This document shows, one piece after another, positions 16,697 through 25,007 of a stretch of DNA of 64,000 nucleotides. Position numbers and translations under genes: made by a program. This stretch comes from Bradyrhizobium manausense (lineage in GTDB: Bacteria; Pseudomonadota; Alphaproteobacteria; Rhizobiales; Xanthobacteraceae). The number at the start of each line of letters is the position of its first letter. Position 1 is the first letter of the stretch. The stretch spans positions 3,570,001 through 3,634,000 of the forward strand of contig NZ_JAFCJI010000001.1 of NCBI RefSeq assembly GCF_018131105.1, read 5' to 3'. Under the pieces are notes generated by a model. That model saw nothing but the letters and a program-made list of their open reading frames with translations, did no database searches and was not told where the DNA came from.

Positions 16697-17605
16697 ATGA
16701 CCGACAGTCCCGACGCCGAATCCCGCTTTCTCGAACAGCTCGGCCAGCGCGTGCGCACCATGCGCGCGCTGCGCGGCATGTCGCGCAAGGTGCTCGCCAA
16801 GGTATCAGGAATTTCGGAGCGCTACATCGCGCAGCTCGAGAGCGGCAAAGGCAATGTCTCGATCGTGCTGTTGCGCCGCGTCTCCGACGCGATGGGCGCG
16901 CATCTCGAAGATCTGTTGCCATCAGCCGATCCGGCGCCGGACTGGCAGATGTTCCGCGATCTCCTCCGCAAGGCAACGCCGGCGCAGATCGCGCAGGCCA
17001 AGGACCTGCTTGCCGGCGGCAGTGCATCCGCGCCGCGACATGCACCGTTCTGCGGCATCGCGCTGATCGGCCTGCGCGGCGCCGGCAAATCGACGCTTGG
17101 GCGAATGCTGGCGAAGAAGGTCGGCTGGAGCTTTGTCGAGCTCAACAAGGAGGTCGAGCAGCAGAATGGCCTTTCGGTCGCCGAGATCATCGCGCTCTAC
17201 GGCCAGGAAGGCTTTCGCCGCATGGAGCAGGCGGCGCTGCAGCAACTGCTGGCGCGCAACGAGCTGATGGTGCTGGCGACCGGCGGTGGCATCGTCTCGG
17301 AACCGCTGACCTTCGACCAGATCCTGTCGTCGTTCTACACGATCTGGCTCAAGGCCGAACCGGAGGAGCATATGGCTCGCGTCCGCCGGCAGGGCGATCT
17401 CCGTCCGATGGCGGATGATCGCTCCGCCATGGCAGAGCTGCGCAATATCCTGCTCAGCCGCGAGCCGTTGTATTCGCGCGCGACGGCGGTAGTGGATACG
17501 GCAGGGCTATCGGTCGATGCGGCGGCAGCACGATTGATCGATGCGGTGCGCCCGGTGCTGCAGAACGAAGCGCGCAGCTTTGGGCTGCGGAGCGTAGCGC
17601 TGTAA
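16697..17605 (+). CDS. boxR: BoxR/BzdR-type regulator (HTH plus shikimate-kinase-like domain)
   Basis: 302-aa regulator with an XRE-type helix-turn-helix (residues about 14-70; SRKVLAKVSGISERYIAQLESGKGNVS) fused to a shikimate-kinase-like domain (about 115-295; Walker A GLRGAGKSTLG, then LATGGGIVSEP). This is the BzdR/BoxR architecture, in which benzoyl-CoA binding to the kinase-like domain relieves repression (established for Azoarcus). It is divergent from the benzoate-CoA ligase gene. TGCA-based sites upstream of box and liv genes are its likely operators. Confidence 0.93.
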   Translation: MTDSPDAESRFLEQLGQRVRTMRALRGMSRKVLAKVSGISERYIAQLESGKGNVSIVLLRRVSDAMGAHLEDLLPSADPAPDWQMFRDLLRKATPAQIAQAKDLLAGGSASAPRHAPFCGIALIGLRGAGKSTLGRMLAKKVGWSFVELNKEVEQQNGLSVAEIIALYGQEGFRRMEQAALQQLLARNELMVLATGGGIVSEPLTFDQILSSFYTIWLKAEPEEHMARVRRQGDLRPMADDRSAMAELRNILLSREPLYSRATAVVDTAGLSVDAAAARLIDAVRPVLQNEARSFGLRSVAL

Positions 17606-17618
17606 GTCGGCAATTCGC

Positions 17619-18014
17619 ATGACCTCCAGCGACGTCACAACCTCCATGTTCGAGCGCATCGGCGGCAGCGCCACGATCGATCTTCTGGTCGACCGCTTCT
17701 ACGACCGCATGGACACGCTGCCGGAAGCAAAGATCATTCGCGCGATGCATGCGGACGATCTCGGCCTGATCAGGGACGTGCTCAAGCGCTATCTCACCGA
17801 ATGGACGGGCGGCCCAAAACTCTATTCCCCCGAAAAGGGCCATCCACGATTGCGGCAGCGGCATATCGGCTTTGCCATCGGCGATGCCGAGCGCGATGCG
17901 TGGTTGCTGTGCATGCGCGGGGCGATGGACGAGACCGTCCCTGACGCCGCCGCGCGGCAGGATCTCGATCGCGCGATCTCCGGGCTGGCCGACTGGATGC
18001 GCAATCGCGGCTAG
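17619..18014 (+). CDS. Group 1 truncated haemoglobin
   Basis: 131-aa globin of the 2/2 fold. MFERIGGSATIDLLVDRFYDRM is the typical N-terminal start, and HPRLRQRHIGFAIGDAERDAWL contains the proximal histidine region. A PKLYSPEKGHPRL loop precedes it. The role may be oxygen or NO handling, which suits a neighbour of an oxygenase pathway, but this is inference. It starts 13 bp after boxR, so boxR transcripts may read into it. Its TAG stop shares bases with the stop of the opposing gene (CTAG, 18011-18014). Confidence 0.88.
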   Translation: MTSSDVTTSMFERIGGSATIDLLVDRFYDRMDTLPEAKIIRAMHADDLGLIRDVLKRYLTEWTGGPKLYSPEKGHPRLRQRHIGFAIGDAERDAWLLCMRGAMDETVPDAAARQDLDRAISGLADWMRNRG

Positions 18015-18790
18015 TCGAGGCCGAGCGCGCTGATGTCGGCGGCAAGCTTCACACCGGGCATCCGCGGCACCAGGCCCGTTTTGACGGCATAGCCGCCAAG
18101 CACGATGTTGGGACGGTGAGGCGCCGGCAACGCCTGGACGCGTTCGACTAGCGTCGTGACGGCGTCGTACTGCTCGGGCAGCGCGATCGAGACCAGCAGC
18201 GTCTTGGGCTCACCCTCCATTGCCGGCTCGGACAGGGCGTCGAGCAGAGTGACCTCATCGACGTGCTGCGTTCGCCATCCCTGGTTTTGCAACCAGAGGC
18301 CGAGGATGCGAATGCCCACCACATGGATATTGCCGGGCGCATTCATCAGAAAATAGCAGCCGTCACCGCGGGGCCGTACCGGCTGCGACCAGGCCATCCG
18401 CATCCTGGCTTCGATGAGATCGATCACCCGCTCGGCGTATGCGGTGAATTCGTGTTCGCCTTCGACAGTGAGCGTGCCGTGCTCCCAGGCGCTGCCGATC
18501 TCGTAGAGCATCGGCGCGATCATGCCGACGAGAATGTCGACCGGCCGGCAATGAGCGGCGATGGCGTTGTCGACCAGCGGCCCGGCCGCATTGAAATCGT
18601 TCCTGCGTCCGGCAGAAAACAGCGACTGAAAGATGTCCCGCAGCACCACCGCATGGGCGTATTCATCGCCGCTGAGCAGGTCCGGTTGCTCGCCCGCGCA
18701 TTTCCGGCACAGCCCATGCGTGATGCCGAGATCCGCATGCGGCGGCGTCTCACCGATGAACTGCTGACAATGGGCACACCACTTCAGCAC
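18011..18790 (-). CDS. Cobalamin-binding-domain protein with N-terminal zinc-ribbon-like cysteines
   Basis: 259 aa. The N-terminus carries CAHC and CRKC pairs (residues 5-8 and about 29-32), then a helical cap with the B12-cap-like WEHGTLTVEGEHEFTAY segment (about 105-120), then a Rossmann-like B12-binding domain (about 150-250). The canonical base-off motif DxHxxG appears as NIHVVG, so the histidine and glycine are kept and the aspartate is replaced by Asn. Such modules occur in light- or redox-responsive regulators, but no DNA-binding domain is seen here. It is convergent with the haemoglobin gene. Confidence 0.75.
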   Translation of the reverse strand: MLKWCAHCQQFIGETPPHADLGITHGLCRKCAGEQPDLLSGDEYAHAVVLRDIFQSLFSAGRRNDFNAAGPLVDNAIAAHCRPVDILVGMIAPMLYEIGSAWEHGTLTVEGEHEFTAYAERVIDLIEARMRMAWSQPVRPRGDGCYFLMNAPGNIHVVGIRILGLWLQNQGWRTQHVDEVTLLDALSEPAMEGEPKTLLVSIALPEQYDAVTTLVERVQALPAPHRPNIVLGGYAVKTGLVPRMPGVKLAADISALGLD

Positions 18791-18917
18791 GCGACCACTC
18801 CCCTTCCCCGGTTCCGATCAGCCTAGCGCAGCATTGCCGCCTGCAAAAGCGATAGCGGCTTGACGCAAGCGGTGACCGGGTAGTGCAGCGAGCATAGGCG
18901 GCCTGCAACGAACGGAA

Positions 18918-18931
18918 TTGAGCCAGATCAA
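18918..18931. promoter_or_regulatory. FixK/FNR-like box
   Basis: TTGAGCCAGATCAA matches TTGAT-N4-ATCAA with one mismatch and fits the rhizobial FixK2 form TTGA-N6-TCAA. It is in the divergent gap, 22 bp before the transglutaminase ATG and about 128 bp before the cobalamin-domain gene. It could serve either. Confidence 0.5.
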
Positions 18932-18953
18932 AGCCGGCTGCTAAGATTTCGCC

Positions 18954-19634
18954 ATGACAGACATCCTTCCCGATACCATCCGCCGCCTCTACACCGAGCC
19001 CGGCGATTACATCGACAGCGATCACCCCGCCGTGCACGAATTCGCGGAAGGCGCGGTGCGCGCGGACGCGAGTGCCCGCGAAAAGGCGAGCGTGCTCTAC
19101 AAGGCAGTGCGCGACGGCATTCGCTATAATCCCTACGTCAGCATGCGCGTCGCCGAGACGTTTCGCGCTTCGAGCGTCCTCGCCGCAGGCCAGGGCTATT
19201 GCGTCGGCAAGGCGTCGCTTTATGCCGCCGCCTGCCGCGTCCACGGCATACCCGCTCGCGTCGGCTTTGCCGACGTGAAGAACCATCTGACCACCGAGAA
19301 GCTCCGCGCGAGCATGGGCACCGACATCTTCACCTGGCACGGCTTTACTGAAGTGCATGTCGATGGCGCCTGGCGCAAGGCGACGCCGACCTTCAATGAC
19401 ACGCTCTGCGCCAAGGTCGGTGTTGCCCCGCTCGACTTCGACGGCCACAGCGATGCGCTGCTGCACCCGTTCGACGGCGAGGGGCGCGCTTACATGCAAT
19501 ATGTCAACGACCGCGGTACCTACCACGACGTGCCGGCTAAATTCCTGATGCGCGAGATGGCGCGCGACTACGCCAACATGCAGGGCGAGGATCTGTCGGG
19601 CCGCGACATGGAGCGGGAGGCGGCGGCGCGGTGA
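18954..19634 (+). CDS. Transglutaminase-like domain protein
   Basis: 226-aa cytoplasmic papain-like transglutaminase-core protein. The catalytic cysteine lies in GQGYCVGKASLYAAACR (about residue 83) and the histidine in TWHGFTEVHVDGAWRKATPTFND. The usual third Asp after the WRK strand is not in its normal form here (TPTFND). No signal peptide is visible. Peptidase or transglutaminase activity on an unknown substrate is possible. It is divergent from the cobalamin-domain gene across a gap with a FixK-like box. Confidence 0.75.
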   Translation: MTDILPDTIRRLYTEPGDYIDSDHPAVHEFAEGAVRADASAREKASVLYKAVRDGIRYNPYVSMRVAETFRASSVLAAGQGYCVGKASLYAAACRVHGIPARVGFADVKNHLTTEKLRASMGTDIFTWHGFTEVHVDGAWRKATPTFNDTLCAKVGVAPLDFDGHSDALLHPFDGEGRAYMQYVNDRGTYHDVPAKFLMREMARDYANMQGEDLSGRDMEREAAAR

Positions 19635-19672
19635 CCAAGCGAGGCCGCCTTCGGCTAATCCGTCCTACAGAT

Positions 19673-20458
19673 TCACAACAACTGCGACCGCACGGACTCC
19701 GCCGCTTCGCGCAGCAATGGCAGGAATCGGTCGATCAATTCCTGAGCCGGCACGCGATCGATATGGGCGCCCATGTTGATGGCGGCGACGATGACGTCGT
19801 CGTAGCGGCGCACCGGCACCGAGATCGAGCGGAAATGCGGCTCGGCTTCGCGGTCGACCAGCGAATAGCCTTGCGCGCGATCGGCAGTGATCGAGGCGAG
19901 TAGTGCCTTGGGATCGGTCACCGTCTGCGGCGTCAGCGCCTCGCGCTTCATCTTTTTCAGGCGCGCGAGCAGATCGGCCTCGTCGAGCTGGCCGAGCATG
20001 ACCCGCCCCACAGAGGTGCAGTACGCCGGCAGGCGGTAGCCGATCTCCAGGCCGCCGGAGAACATCCGCGCCGGGCTGCTGCGAGCGATGAAGACGACAT
20101 CATCGCCGTCGAGCACCGAGAGCGAGGAGATTTCGTTCGCCGCGGTCGCGACGCGATCGAGCACCGGCTGCAGAACGCTGGCGAGTTGGCTGGAACGCAG
20201 ATAGGACGCTGCCAGGGTCAGCACATGCGGCGTCAGCGAGAACAGCTTGCCGTCACTGCTGACAAAGCCGCCGCGCTCGAGCGTGAACAGCATGCGCCGT
20301 GCGGTCGCCCGCGGCAGCTCGGCGGCACGGGCGAGATCGCTCAGCGTCATCGGGCCTGCGTTGGCGCCGAAGCACTGCAGCAGGCGCAGGCCGCGATCGA
20401 GGGCTTCGACGAAATCCGTCGCACGGTCGTCAGTCTCGCTCCGCTTCAGCTTGGGCAT
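19673..20458 (-). CDS. IclR family regulator (PcaR/PobR-like)
   Basis: 261 aa starting MPKLKRSETDD; the ORF extends further upstream but that part is unlike the family. The winged HTH is TLSDLARAAELPRATARRMLFTLERGGFV (about residues 40-68), followed by the IclR effector domain (LPAYCTSVGRVMLGQL, DREAEPHFRSISVPVR). It resembles the PcaR/PcaU/PobR branch that responds to aromatic acids. It is divergent from the Rieske oxygenase gene and probably controls it together with the GS-like gene. Confidence 0.88.
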   Translation of the reverse strand: MPKLKRSETDDRATDFVEALDRGLRLLQCFGANAGPMTLSDLARAAELPRATARRMLFTLERGGFVSSDGKLFSLTPHVLTLAASYLRSSQLASVLQPVLDRVATAANEISSLSVLDGDDVVFIARSSPARMFSGGLEIGYRLPAYCTSVGRVMLGQLDEADLLARLKKMKREALTPQTVTDPKALLASITADRAQGYSLVDREAEPHFRSISVPVRRYDDVIVAAINMGAHIDRVPAQELIDRFLPLLREAAESVRSQLL

Positions 20459-20514
20459 CGGCTCGGGACATTCCTGCAAAATAGTGCTTGCTGCCGATCC
20501 CTGACATGGCATAA

Positions 20515-20539
20515 TTCGCCCATTCGTTCAATAGGCGAA
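20515..20539. promoter_or_regulatory. Inverted repeat in the iclR/Rieske control region
   Basis: TTCGCC (20515-20520) and GGCGAA (20534-20539) form a perfect 6-bp inverted repeat. An overlapping GTTC-N7-GAAC (20526-20540) also resembles IclR-type operators. It lies 35 bp before the oxygenase ATG. Confidence 0.5.
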
Positions 20540-20573
20540 CAAACCGCCCCTCCAGAAAAAGGACGCGACCGCC

Positions 20574-21932
20574 ATGATGAGCCAGGAGCAGAACGACCTG
20601 ATCACCCGCACCGGGCCGAAAGACCCCTGTGGCAAGCTGATGCGGAGCTACTGGCAGCCGGCCGCGCTGGTCGATGAACTTGAGGGTGAGCGGCCGATCC
20701 GTCCCGTGCGTCTGCTCGGCGAGAACCTGGTGCTGTTTCGCGACGAGAGCGGACGCTATGGCCTGATTGATCGCCAATGCGCGCATCGTGGCGCCGACCT
20801 CGCTTTCGGGCGGCTGGAGCATGGCGGACTACGCTGCGCCTTCCATGGCTGGCTGTTCGACGCATCAGGCCAGTGCATCGAGACCCCGGCCGAACCGAAG
20901 GATTCAAAGCTCTGCCAGAACATCCGCCAGCGCTCCTATCCCGTAGTGGAGAAGAGCGGCATCCTCTGGGCCTATCTCGGCGAAGGTGAGCCGCCGGCGT
21001 TTCCGGAGCTCGACTGCTTCGTCGCGCCTGATACCCACACGTTTGCGTTCAAGGGCCACATGGCCTGCAATTGGCTGCAGGCGCTCGAGGTCGGCATCGA
21101 TCCCGCCCACGCCTCCTATCTGCATCGCTTCTTCGAGGACGAGGACACGTCGACGGCCTACGGCAAGCAATTCCGCGGCGCTTCCGCCGGCACCGACCTG
21201 CCGATGACGAAGATTTTGCGCGAATACGACCGCCCGATCATCAATGTCGAGCACACCGAATACGGCCTGCGGCTGATCGCGCTTCGCGAGATCGACGAGC
21301 AGCGGACGCATGTCCGCGTCACCAACCAGCTCTTCCCGCACGGCTTCGTCATCCCCATGAGCACCGAGATGACGATCACCCAGTGGCACGTGCCTGTCGA
21401 TGACGAGAACTGCTACTGGTACGCGATCTTCACCAGCTATTCGAACCCGGTCGACAAGAAGAAAATGCGCGAACAGCGGCTCGAACTCTATGAACTGCCC
21501 GACTACGTCTCGCGCAAGAACCGCAGCAACGACTACGGTTTCGATCCGCACGAGCAGCAGACCGCGACCTATACCGGCATGGGCACCGACATCAACGTCC
21601 ACGACCAGTGGGCAGTGGAATCGATGGGCGCGATCCAGGATCGCACCAAGGAGCATCTCGGCTCGAGCGACAAGGCGATCGTGCAATATCGCCGCCTGCT
21701 GCGGCAGGAGATCGAGAAAGTCGGCTGCGGCGAGAGGCCGATGCTGTTTCTGGATGAGGCCAACGCACGCAGCATTCAAGGTCCGGCGACGATGGATGGT
21801 ATCGGCCCGACCCGTGGCTGGGAGACCTATTGGATGGAAGTCGACGTCAAGCGTCGCCGCGGCGCGCCTTGGACAGCGCCGGTGCCGAAGGAGATCGCCG
21901 ACAACGTGCATCGGCTGACGGCGGCGGAGTGA
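20574..21932 (+). CDS. Rieske non-haem iron oxygenase, alpha subunit
   Basis: 452 aa. The Rieske cluster ligands are C69-x-H71 and C88-x2-H91 (RQCAHRG, LRCAFHGW). The mononuclear iron histidines are H179 and H184 in DPAHASYLHRFFED. Similarity is to the phthalate 4,5-dioxygenase / 3-chlorobenzoate dioxygenase type that works as alpha-only oligomers with a separate reductase. No reductase or beta subunit is next to it. The start is one of two adjacent ATGs. It is followed by a glutamine-synthetase-like gene and controlled by a divergent IclR regulator. Confidence 0.9.
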   Translation: MMSQEQNDLITRTGPKDPCGKLMRSYWQPAALVDELEGERPIRPVRLLGENLVLFRDESGRYGLIDRQCAHRGADLAFGRLEHGGLRCAFHGWLFDASGQCIETPAEPKDSKLCQNIRQRSYPVVEKSGILWAYLGEGEPPAFPELDCFVAPDTHTFAFKGHMACNWLQALEVGIDPAHASYLHRFFEDEDTSTAYGKQFRGASAGTDLPMTKILREYDRPIINVEHTEYGLRLIALREIDEQRTHVRVTNQLFPHGFVIPMSTEMTITQWHVPVDDENCYWYAIFTSYSNPVDKKKMREQRLELYELPDYVSRKNRSNDYGFDPHEQQTATYTGMGTDINVHDQWAVESMGAIQDRTKEHLGSSDKAIVQYRRLLRQEIEKVGCGERPMLFLDEANARSIQGPATMDGIGPTRGWETYWMEVDVKRRRGAPWTAPVPKEIADNVHRLTAAE

Positions 21933-21949
21933 GGGTGAAACCGTCTCCA

Positions 21950-22037
21950 CCGTCATTGCGGGCGAAGCGAAGCAATCCAGACCGTCTCTCCGGAGCGACT
22001 CTGGATTGCTTCGTCGCTTCGCTCCTCGCAATGACGG
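21950..22037. repeat. 88-bp palindromic repeat, copy 1
   Basis: Begins CCGTCATTGCG and ends CGCAATGACGG, with inner arms AAGCAATCCAG / CTGGATTGCTT. It lies between the oxygenase gene and the GS-like gene on the same strand, so it is transcribed within the presumed operon. Copies 2-4 are at 24191, 39697 and 46024. Confidence 0.85.
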
Positions 22038-22092
22038 AATCTGAGGCAAGCGTCTTGTGCCTGTCGAGCACCGTGACTGAGGAGCAATCAAC

Positions 22093-23529
22093 GTGACTTT
22101 TGTCGCGCGTCATGCGCTGTGGTCGGATGAGCAGAAGGACGCTGCCGCGCGGATGCGCCGCCTCGTCGAGGAGAAGAACCTCGAGGTCATCCGCCTCGCC
22201 TTCCCCGACCAGCACGGCATCCTGCGCGGCAAGACCATCATCGCCTCCGAGGCGATCGCGTCGCTGGAGAGCGGCTGCTCCATCACCACCACCATGCTCG
22301 CCAAGGACACCTCGCACCGCACGGTATTTCCGGTGTTCACCTCAGGCGGCGGCTTCGGCATGAAGGAGATGGAAGGCGCGGCCGACGTGCTGATGGTCGT
22401 CGATCCCACCACCTTTCGAGTGCTGCCATGGGCGCCGTCCACCGGCTCGGTTCTCTGCGACCTCTATTTCAATGACGGCCGTCCGGTGCCGTTCGCGACG
22501 CGTGGGCTCTATCGCAAGGCCCTCAATGAACTCGCCAGCCGTGGCCACGATTTCGTGGCGGGCCTCGAGGTCGAATTTCACATCTTCAAGCTCGACGATC
22601 CGCATATGCGCCCGGAGGACGCGGGCCAGCCCGGCACGCCTCCGTCGGTGAGCCTGCTCTCCCACGGCTATCAATACCTCACCGAGCAGCGCTTCGATCA
22701 GATGGAGCCGGTGCTGGAGATTCTGCGCCGCGACATCGTCGCACTCGGCCTGCCCTTGCGCTCGGTCGAGGTCGAGTATGGGCCGAGCCAGTGTGAGTTC
22801 ACCTTCGCGCCCAAGAAGGGGATGGAGCCCGCCGACAACATGGTGCTGTTTCGCAGCGCCGTGAAGCAGATCGCGCGCCGGCACGGCTATCACGCCACCT
22901 TCATGTGCCGGCCGAAACTGCCGAATTTGTTTGCGAGCGGGTGGCACCTGCATCAGTCGGTCGTCTCGCGCGCGAGCGGCGACAATCTGTTCATTGCCAG
23001 GGAGAACGGGCAGCCCCTCAGCGAATTCGGCCGTTTCTATCTCGCCGGCCTGCTCGATCACGCCCGTGCGGCCACATTGTTCACCACGCCGACCATCAAT
23101 GGTTACAAGCGCTACCGCTCCTATTCGCTGGCACCGGACCGCGCGATCTGGGGCCGCGACAATCGCGGCGTGATGATCCGCGTGCTCGGTGGCGCCGGCG
23201 ATGCCGCCACGCGTCTGGAAAACCGGGTCGGCGAGCCGGCGGCCAATCCCTATCTGTATATGGCTGCCCAGATCCTATCGGGCCTCGACGGCGTCGATCG
23301 CAAGCTCGATCCCGGCCCCTCAGCCGACACGCCCTATGAGACCGAGGCGCCGTTCCTGCCGAAGAGCCTGCGCGATGCGGTCTCGGCGGTGAGGGAAGAT
23401 TCTTTCTTCCGCGAAAAGTTCGGCGCGGAGTTCATCGACTATTACGCCCACATCAAGAACGCCGAGATCGACCGCTTCCTCGCCGAGGTGACCGACTGGG
23501 AGCATCGCGAATATTTCGAAATGTTTTGA
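22093..23529 (+). CDS. Glutamine synthetase family protein (gamma-glutamyl ligase-like)
   Basis: 478 aa starting at a GTG with AGGAG 8 nt before it. The GS catalytic fold is complete: metal-binding glutamates in GLEVEFHIF and EVEYGPSQCEFTF, the histidine loop GWHLHQS, NGYKRYRSYSLAP, and RLENRVGEPAANPY. It lacks the adenylylation-site C-terminus of true GlnA and is closer to gamma-glutamyl-amine ligases (PuuA/FluG/anilide-synthase-like). Being behind a Rieske oxygenase gene suggests it glutamylates an amine substrate for oxidation, as in aniline pathways. That is inference. Confidence 0.85.
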   Translation: MTFVARHALWSDEQKDAAARMRRLVEEKNLEVIRLAFPDQHGILRGKTIIASEAIASLESGCSITTTMLAKDTSHRTVFPVFTSGGGFGMKEMEGAADVLMVVDPTTFRVLPWAPSTGSVLCDLYFNDGRPVPFATRGLYRKALNELASRGHDFVAGLEVEFHIFKLDDPHMRPEDAGQPGTPPSVSLLSHGYQYLTEQRFDQMEPVLEILRRDIVALGLPLRSVEVEYGPSQCEFTFAPKKGMEPADNMVLFRSAVKQIARRHGYHATFMCRPKLPNLFASGWHLHQSVVSRASGDNLFIARENGQPLSEFGRFYLAGLLDHARAATLFTTPTINGYKRYRSYSLAPDRAIWGRDNRGVMIRVLGGAGDAATRLENRVGEPAANPYLYMAAQILSGLDGVDRKLDPGPSADTPYETEAPFLPKSLRDAVSAVREDSFFREKFGAEFIDYYAHIKNAEIDRFLAEVTDWEHREYFEMF

Positions 23530-23537
23530 CGCAGCTC

Positions 23538-23559
23538 CGCCTCACACTCCCGTGAGGCG
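23538..23559 (+). terminator. Hairpin after the GS-like gene
   Basis: CGCCTCAC (23538-23545) pairs with GTGAGGCG (23552-23559), 6-nt loop, 8 bp past the stop. No T-run, so termination strength is uncertain. Confidence 0.45.
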
Positions 23560-23814
23560 ACTTCATCCCGTCGGTTCCGACGACATCACTCCACGCTCCG
23601 ACGAAGCTGTTTTCCCGGCGCGGCGAAGACCGCCTGAAAAGTGCGCCGGTTATCCTTGCCGGCCATGATCAACGATGGAGTTCGATCATGTTGGGTCAAT
23701 TGTTGAGCCTGATTTACCGCCTGTCCTGCCGGACCACGCTGGTCAAGATCGGCGTGCACCATCTCGGCGGATAGAGTTAGGTAAGACAGACTGACCAGAT
23801 AATGGGAGCTTTCC

Positions 23815-24171
23815 ATGCGCAAGCTCATCCTGATCGCGACGGCGATGTCGCTCCTCGCAACACAGGCTCATGCCGGGGGCTCGCGCAGCCTCAGCCTTGC
23901 ATCGACCAATGCGAGCCAGGCGACCGAGCAGCCAGCGACGACGGCGGTGCCGCAAGCAACGCAGGCTCCGGCGGCCACGCCGCCGGCGAATATGCAGACG
24001 GCGACCACCACGCCGGCCTCGACTCCGCCGGCGACAGCGGTGCAGACCGCGAACGCGCCGGCCGCAACACACGTCAGGATCGTCGCCGGAACATCCAAGC
24101 CGAAGCACCGCGAGCCATCCATCGAGGCGCGCGTGATCCGCGAATTGCATCGGCACGGGATTTATTGGTGA
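23815..24171 (+). CDS. Small secreted Ala/Thr/Pro-rich protein
   Basis: 118 aa. A signal peptide (MRKLILIATAMSLLATQAHA) is followed by a low-complexity Ala/Thr/Pro/Gln-rich stretch (about residues 35-90) and a conserved-looking charged C-terminus ending EARVIRELHRHGIYW. I do not recognise a functional family. The pattern suggests an exported, perhaps envelope-associated protein with a flexible linker. It has an SD-like GGGAG before the ATG and stands alone, convergent with the liv genes. Confidence 0.7.
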   Translation: MRKLILIATAMSLLATQAHAGGSRSLSLASTNASQATEQPATTAVPQATQAPAATPPANMQTATTTPASTPPATAVQTANAPAATHVRIVAGTSKPKHREPSIEARVIRELHRHGIYW

Positions 24172-24190
24172 GGGGCTCACGCTCTCTCCA

Positions 24191-24277
24191 CCGTCATTGC
24201 GAGGAGCAAAGCGACGAAGCAATCCAGACTGCCTCAACGGGGAGAGCCTGATTGCTTCGCTACGCTCGCAATGACGG
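24191..24277. repeat. 87-bp palindromic repeat, copy 2
   Basis: CCGTCATTGCGAGGAGC ... CGCAATGACGG, between the convergent 3' ends of the small secreted protein gene and livF, 17 bp from the livF stop. A bidirectional terminator-like role is likely. Confidence 0.85.
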
Positions 24278-24293
24278 ACGAGAGAGCGGCGGC

Positions 24294-25007
24294 TCAAATC
24301 CCCAGATACTTATGTTGTAGATCCGGGTCGGCCATCAGTTCGTCCGATGTCCCGCTCCACACGGTCTTGCCGCGCTCGATGATGAAGTGGCGGTCGCAGA
24401 TGCGGGCGAGGTGATCGACATTCTTGTCGACGACCAGGATCGACTGGCCCCGGCTCTTGAGCAGCGACAGGCAGTTCCAGATTTCTTCGCGGATCAGCGG
24501 CGCGAGGCCCTCGGTGGCCTCATCCAGGATCAGGAGCTTTGGGTTGGTCATCAGCGCGCGGCCGATCGCGAGCATCTGCTGCTCGCCGCCGGAGAGCTGG
24601 TTGCCCATGTTGGCGGCGCGCTCGGCGAGGCGCGGAAACATCACGTAGATCGCGGCAAGCGTCCAGGGATTGGCGCTGCCAAAACGATCAGCGGCGGCCG
24701 CGACGAGATTTTCGCGCACAGTGAGGTTCGGGAATATCTGGCGCCCCTCGGGAACCAGGCCGACGCCAAGCTTGGCGATGCGGTACGACGGAAGCTGCCG
24801 GACTTCCGTGCCCGCAAAGCGGATCGCGCCTGATCGCGCCGGGGTCATCCCCATGATGGAGCGAATCGTCGTGGTCTTGCCCATGCCGTTGCGGCCCATC
24901 AGCGAAACCATCTCGCCCGGCTTGATCGACAAGGACAGGCCGAACAGCACTTGAGAAAGGCCGTAGCAGGTCTCGATGGCATCGACGTCGAGCAAGGTGT
25001 CAGCCAT
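24294..25007 (-). CDS. livF: Branched-chain/aromatic-acid ABC transporter ATP-binding protein LivF
   Basis: 237-aa ATPase of the HAAT/Liv importer family. Walker A GRNGMGKTTTIRSI (about residues 38-51), signature LSGGEQQMLAIGRAL, Walker B LLILDEATEGLAP and the H-loop region. It ends the livHMGF run and overlaps livG by 8 bp. Given the BoxR-like site before livH, the substrate may be benzoate or a related aromatic acid rather than amino acids. No binding protein is encoded in this run. Confidence 0.92.
   Translation of the reverse strand: MADTLLDVDAIETCYGLSQVLFGLSLSIKPGEMVSLMGRNGMGKTTTIRSIMGMTPARSGAIRFAGTEVRQLPSYRIAKLGVGLVPEGRQIFPNLTVRENLVAAAADRFGSANPWTLAAIYVMFPRLAERAANMGNQLSGGEQQMLAIGRALMTNPKLLILDEATEGLAPLIREEIWNCLSLLKSRGQSILVVDKNVDHLARICDRHFIIERGKTVWSGTSDELMADPDLQHKYLGI

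Noticed and set aside
23688..23774. 28-codon ORF with a weak SD (MLGQLLSLIYRL...)
   Set aside because: Too short to judge; no second evidence of coding. Kept only as a note.
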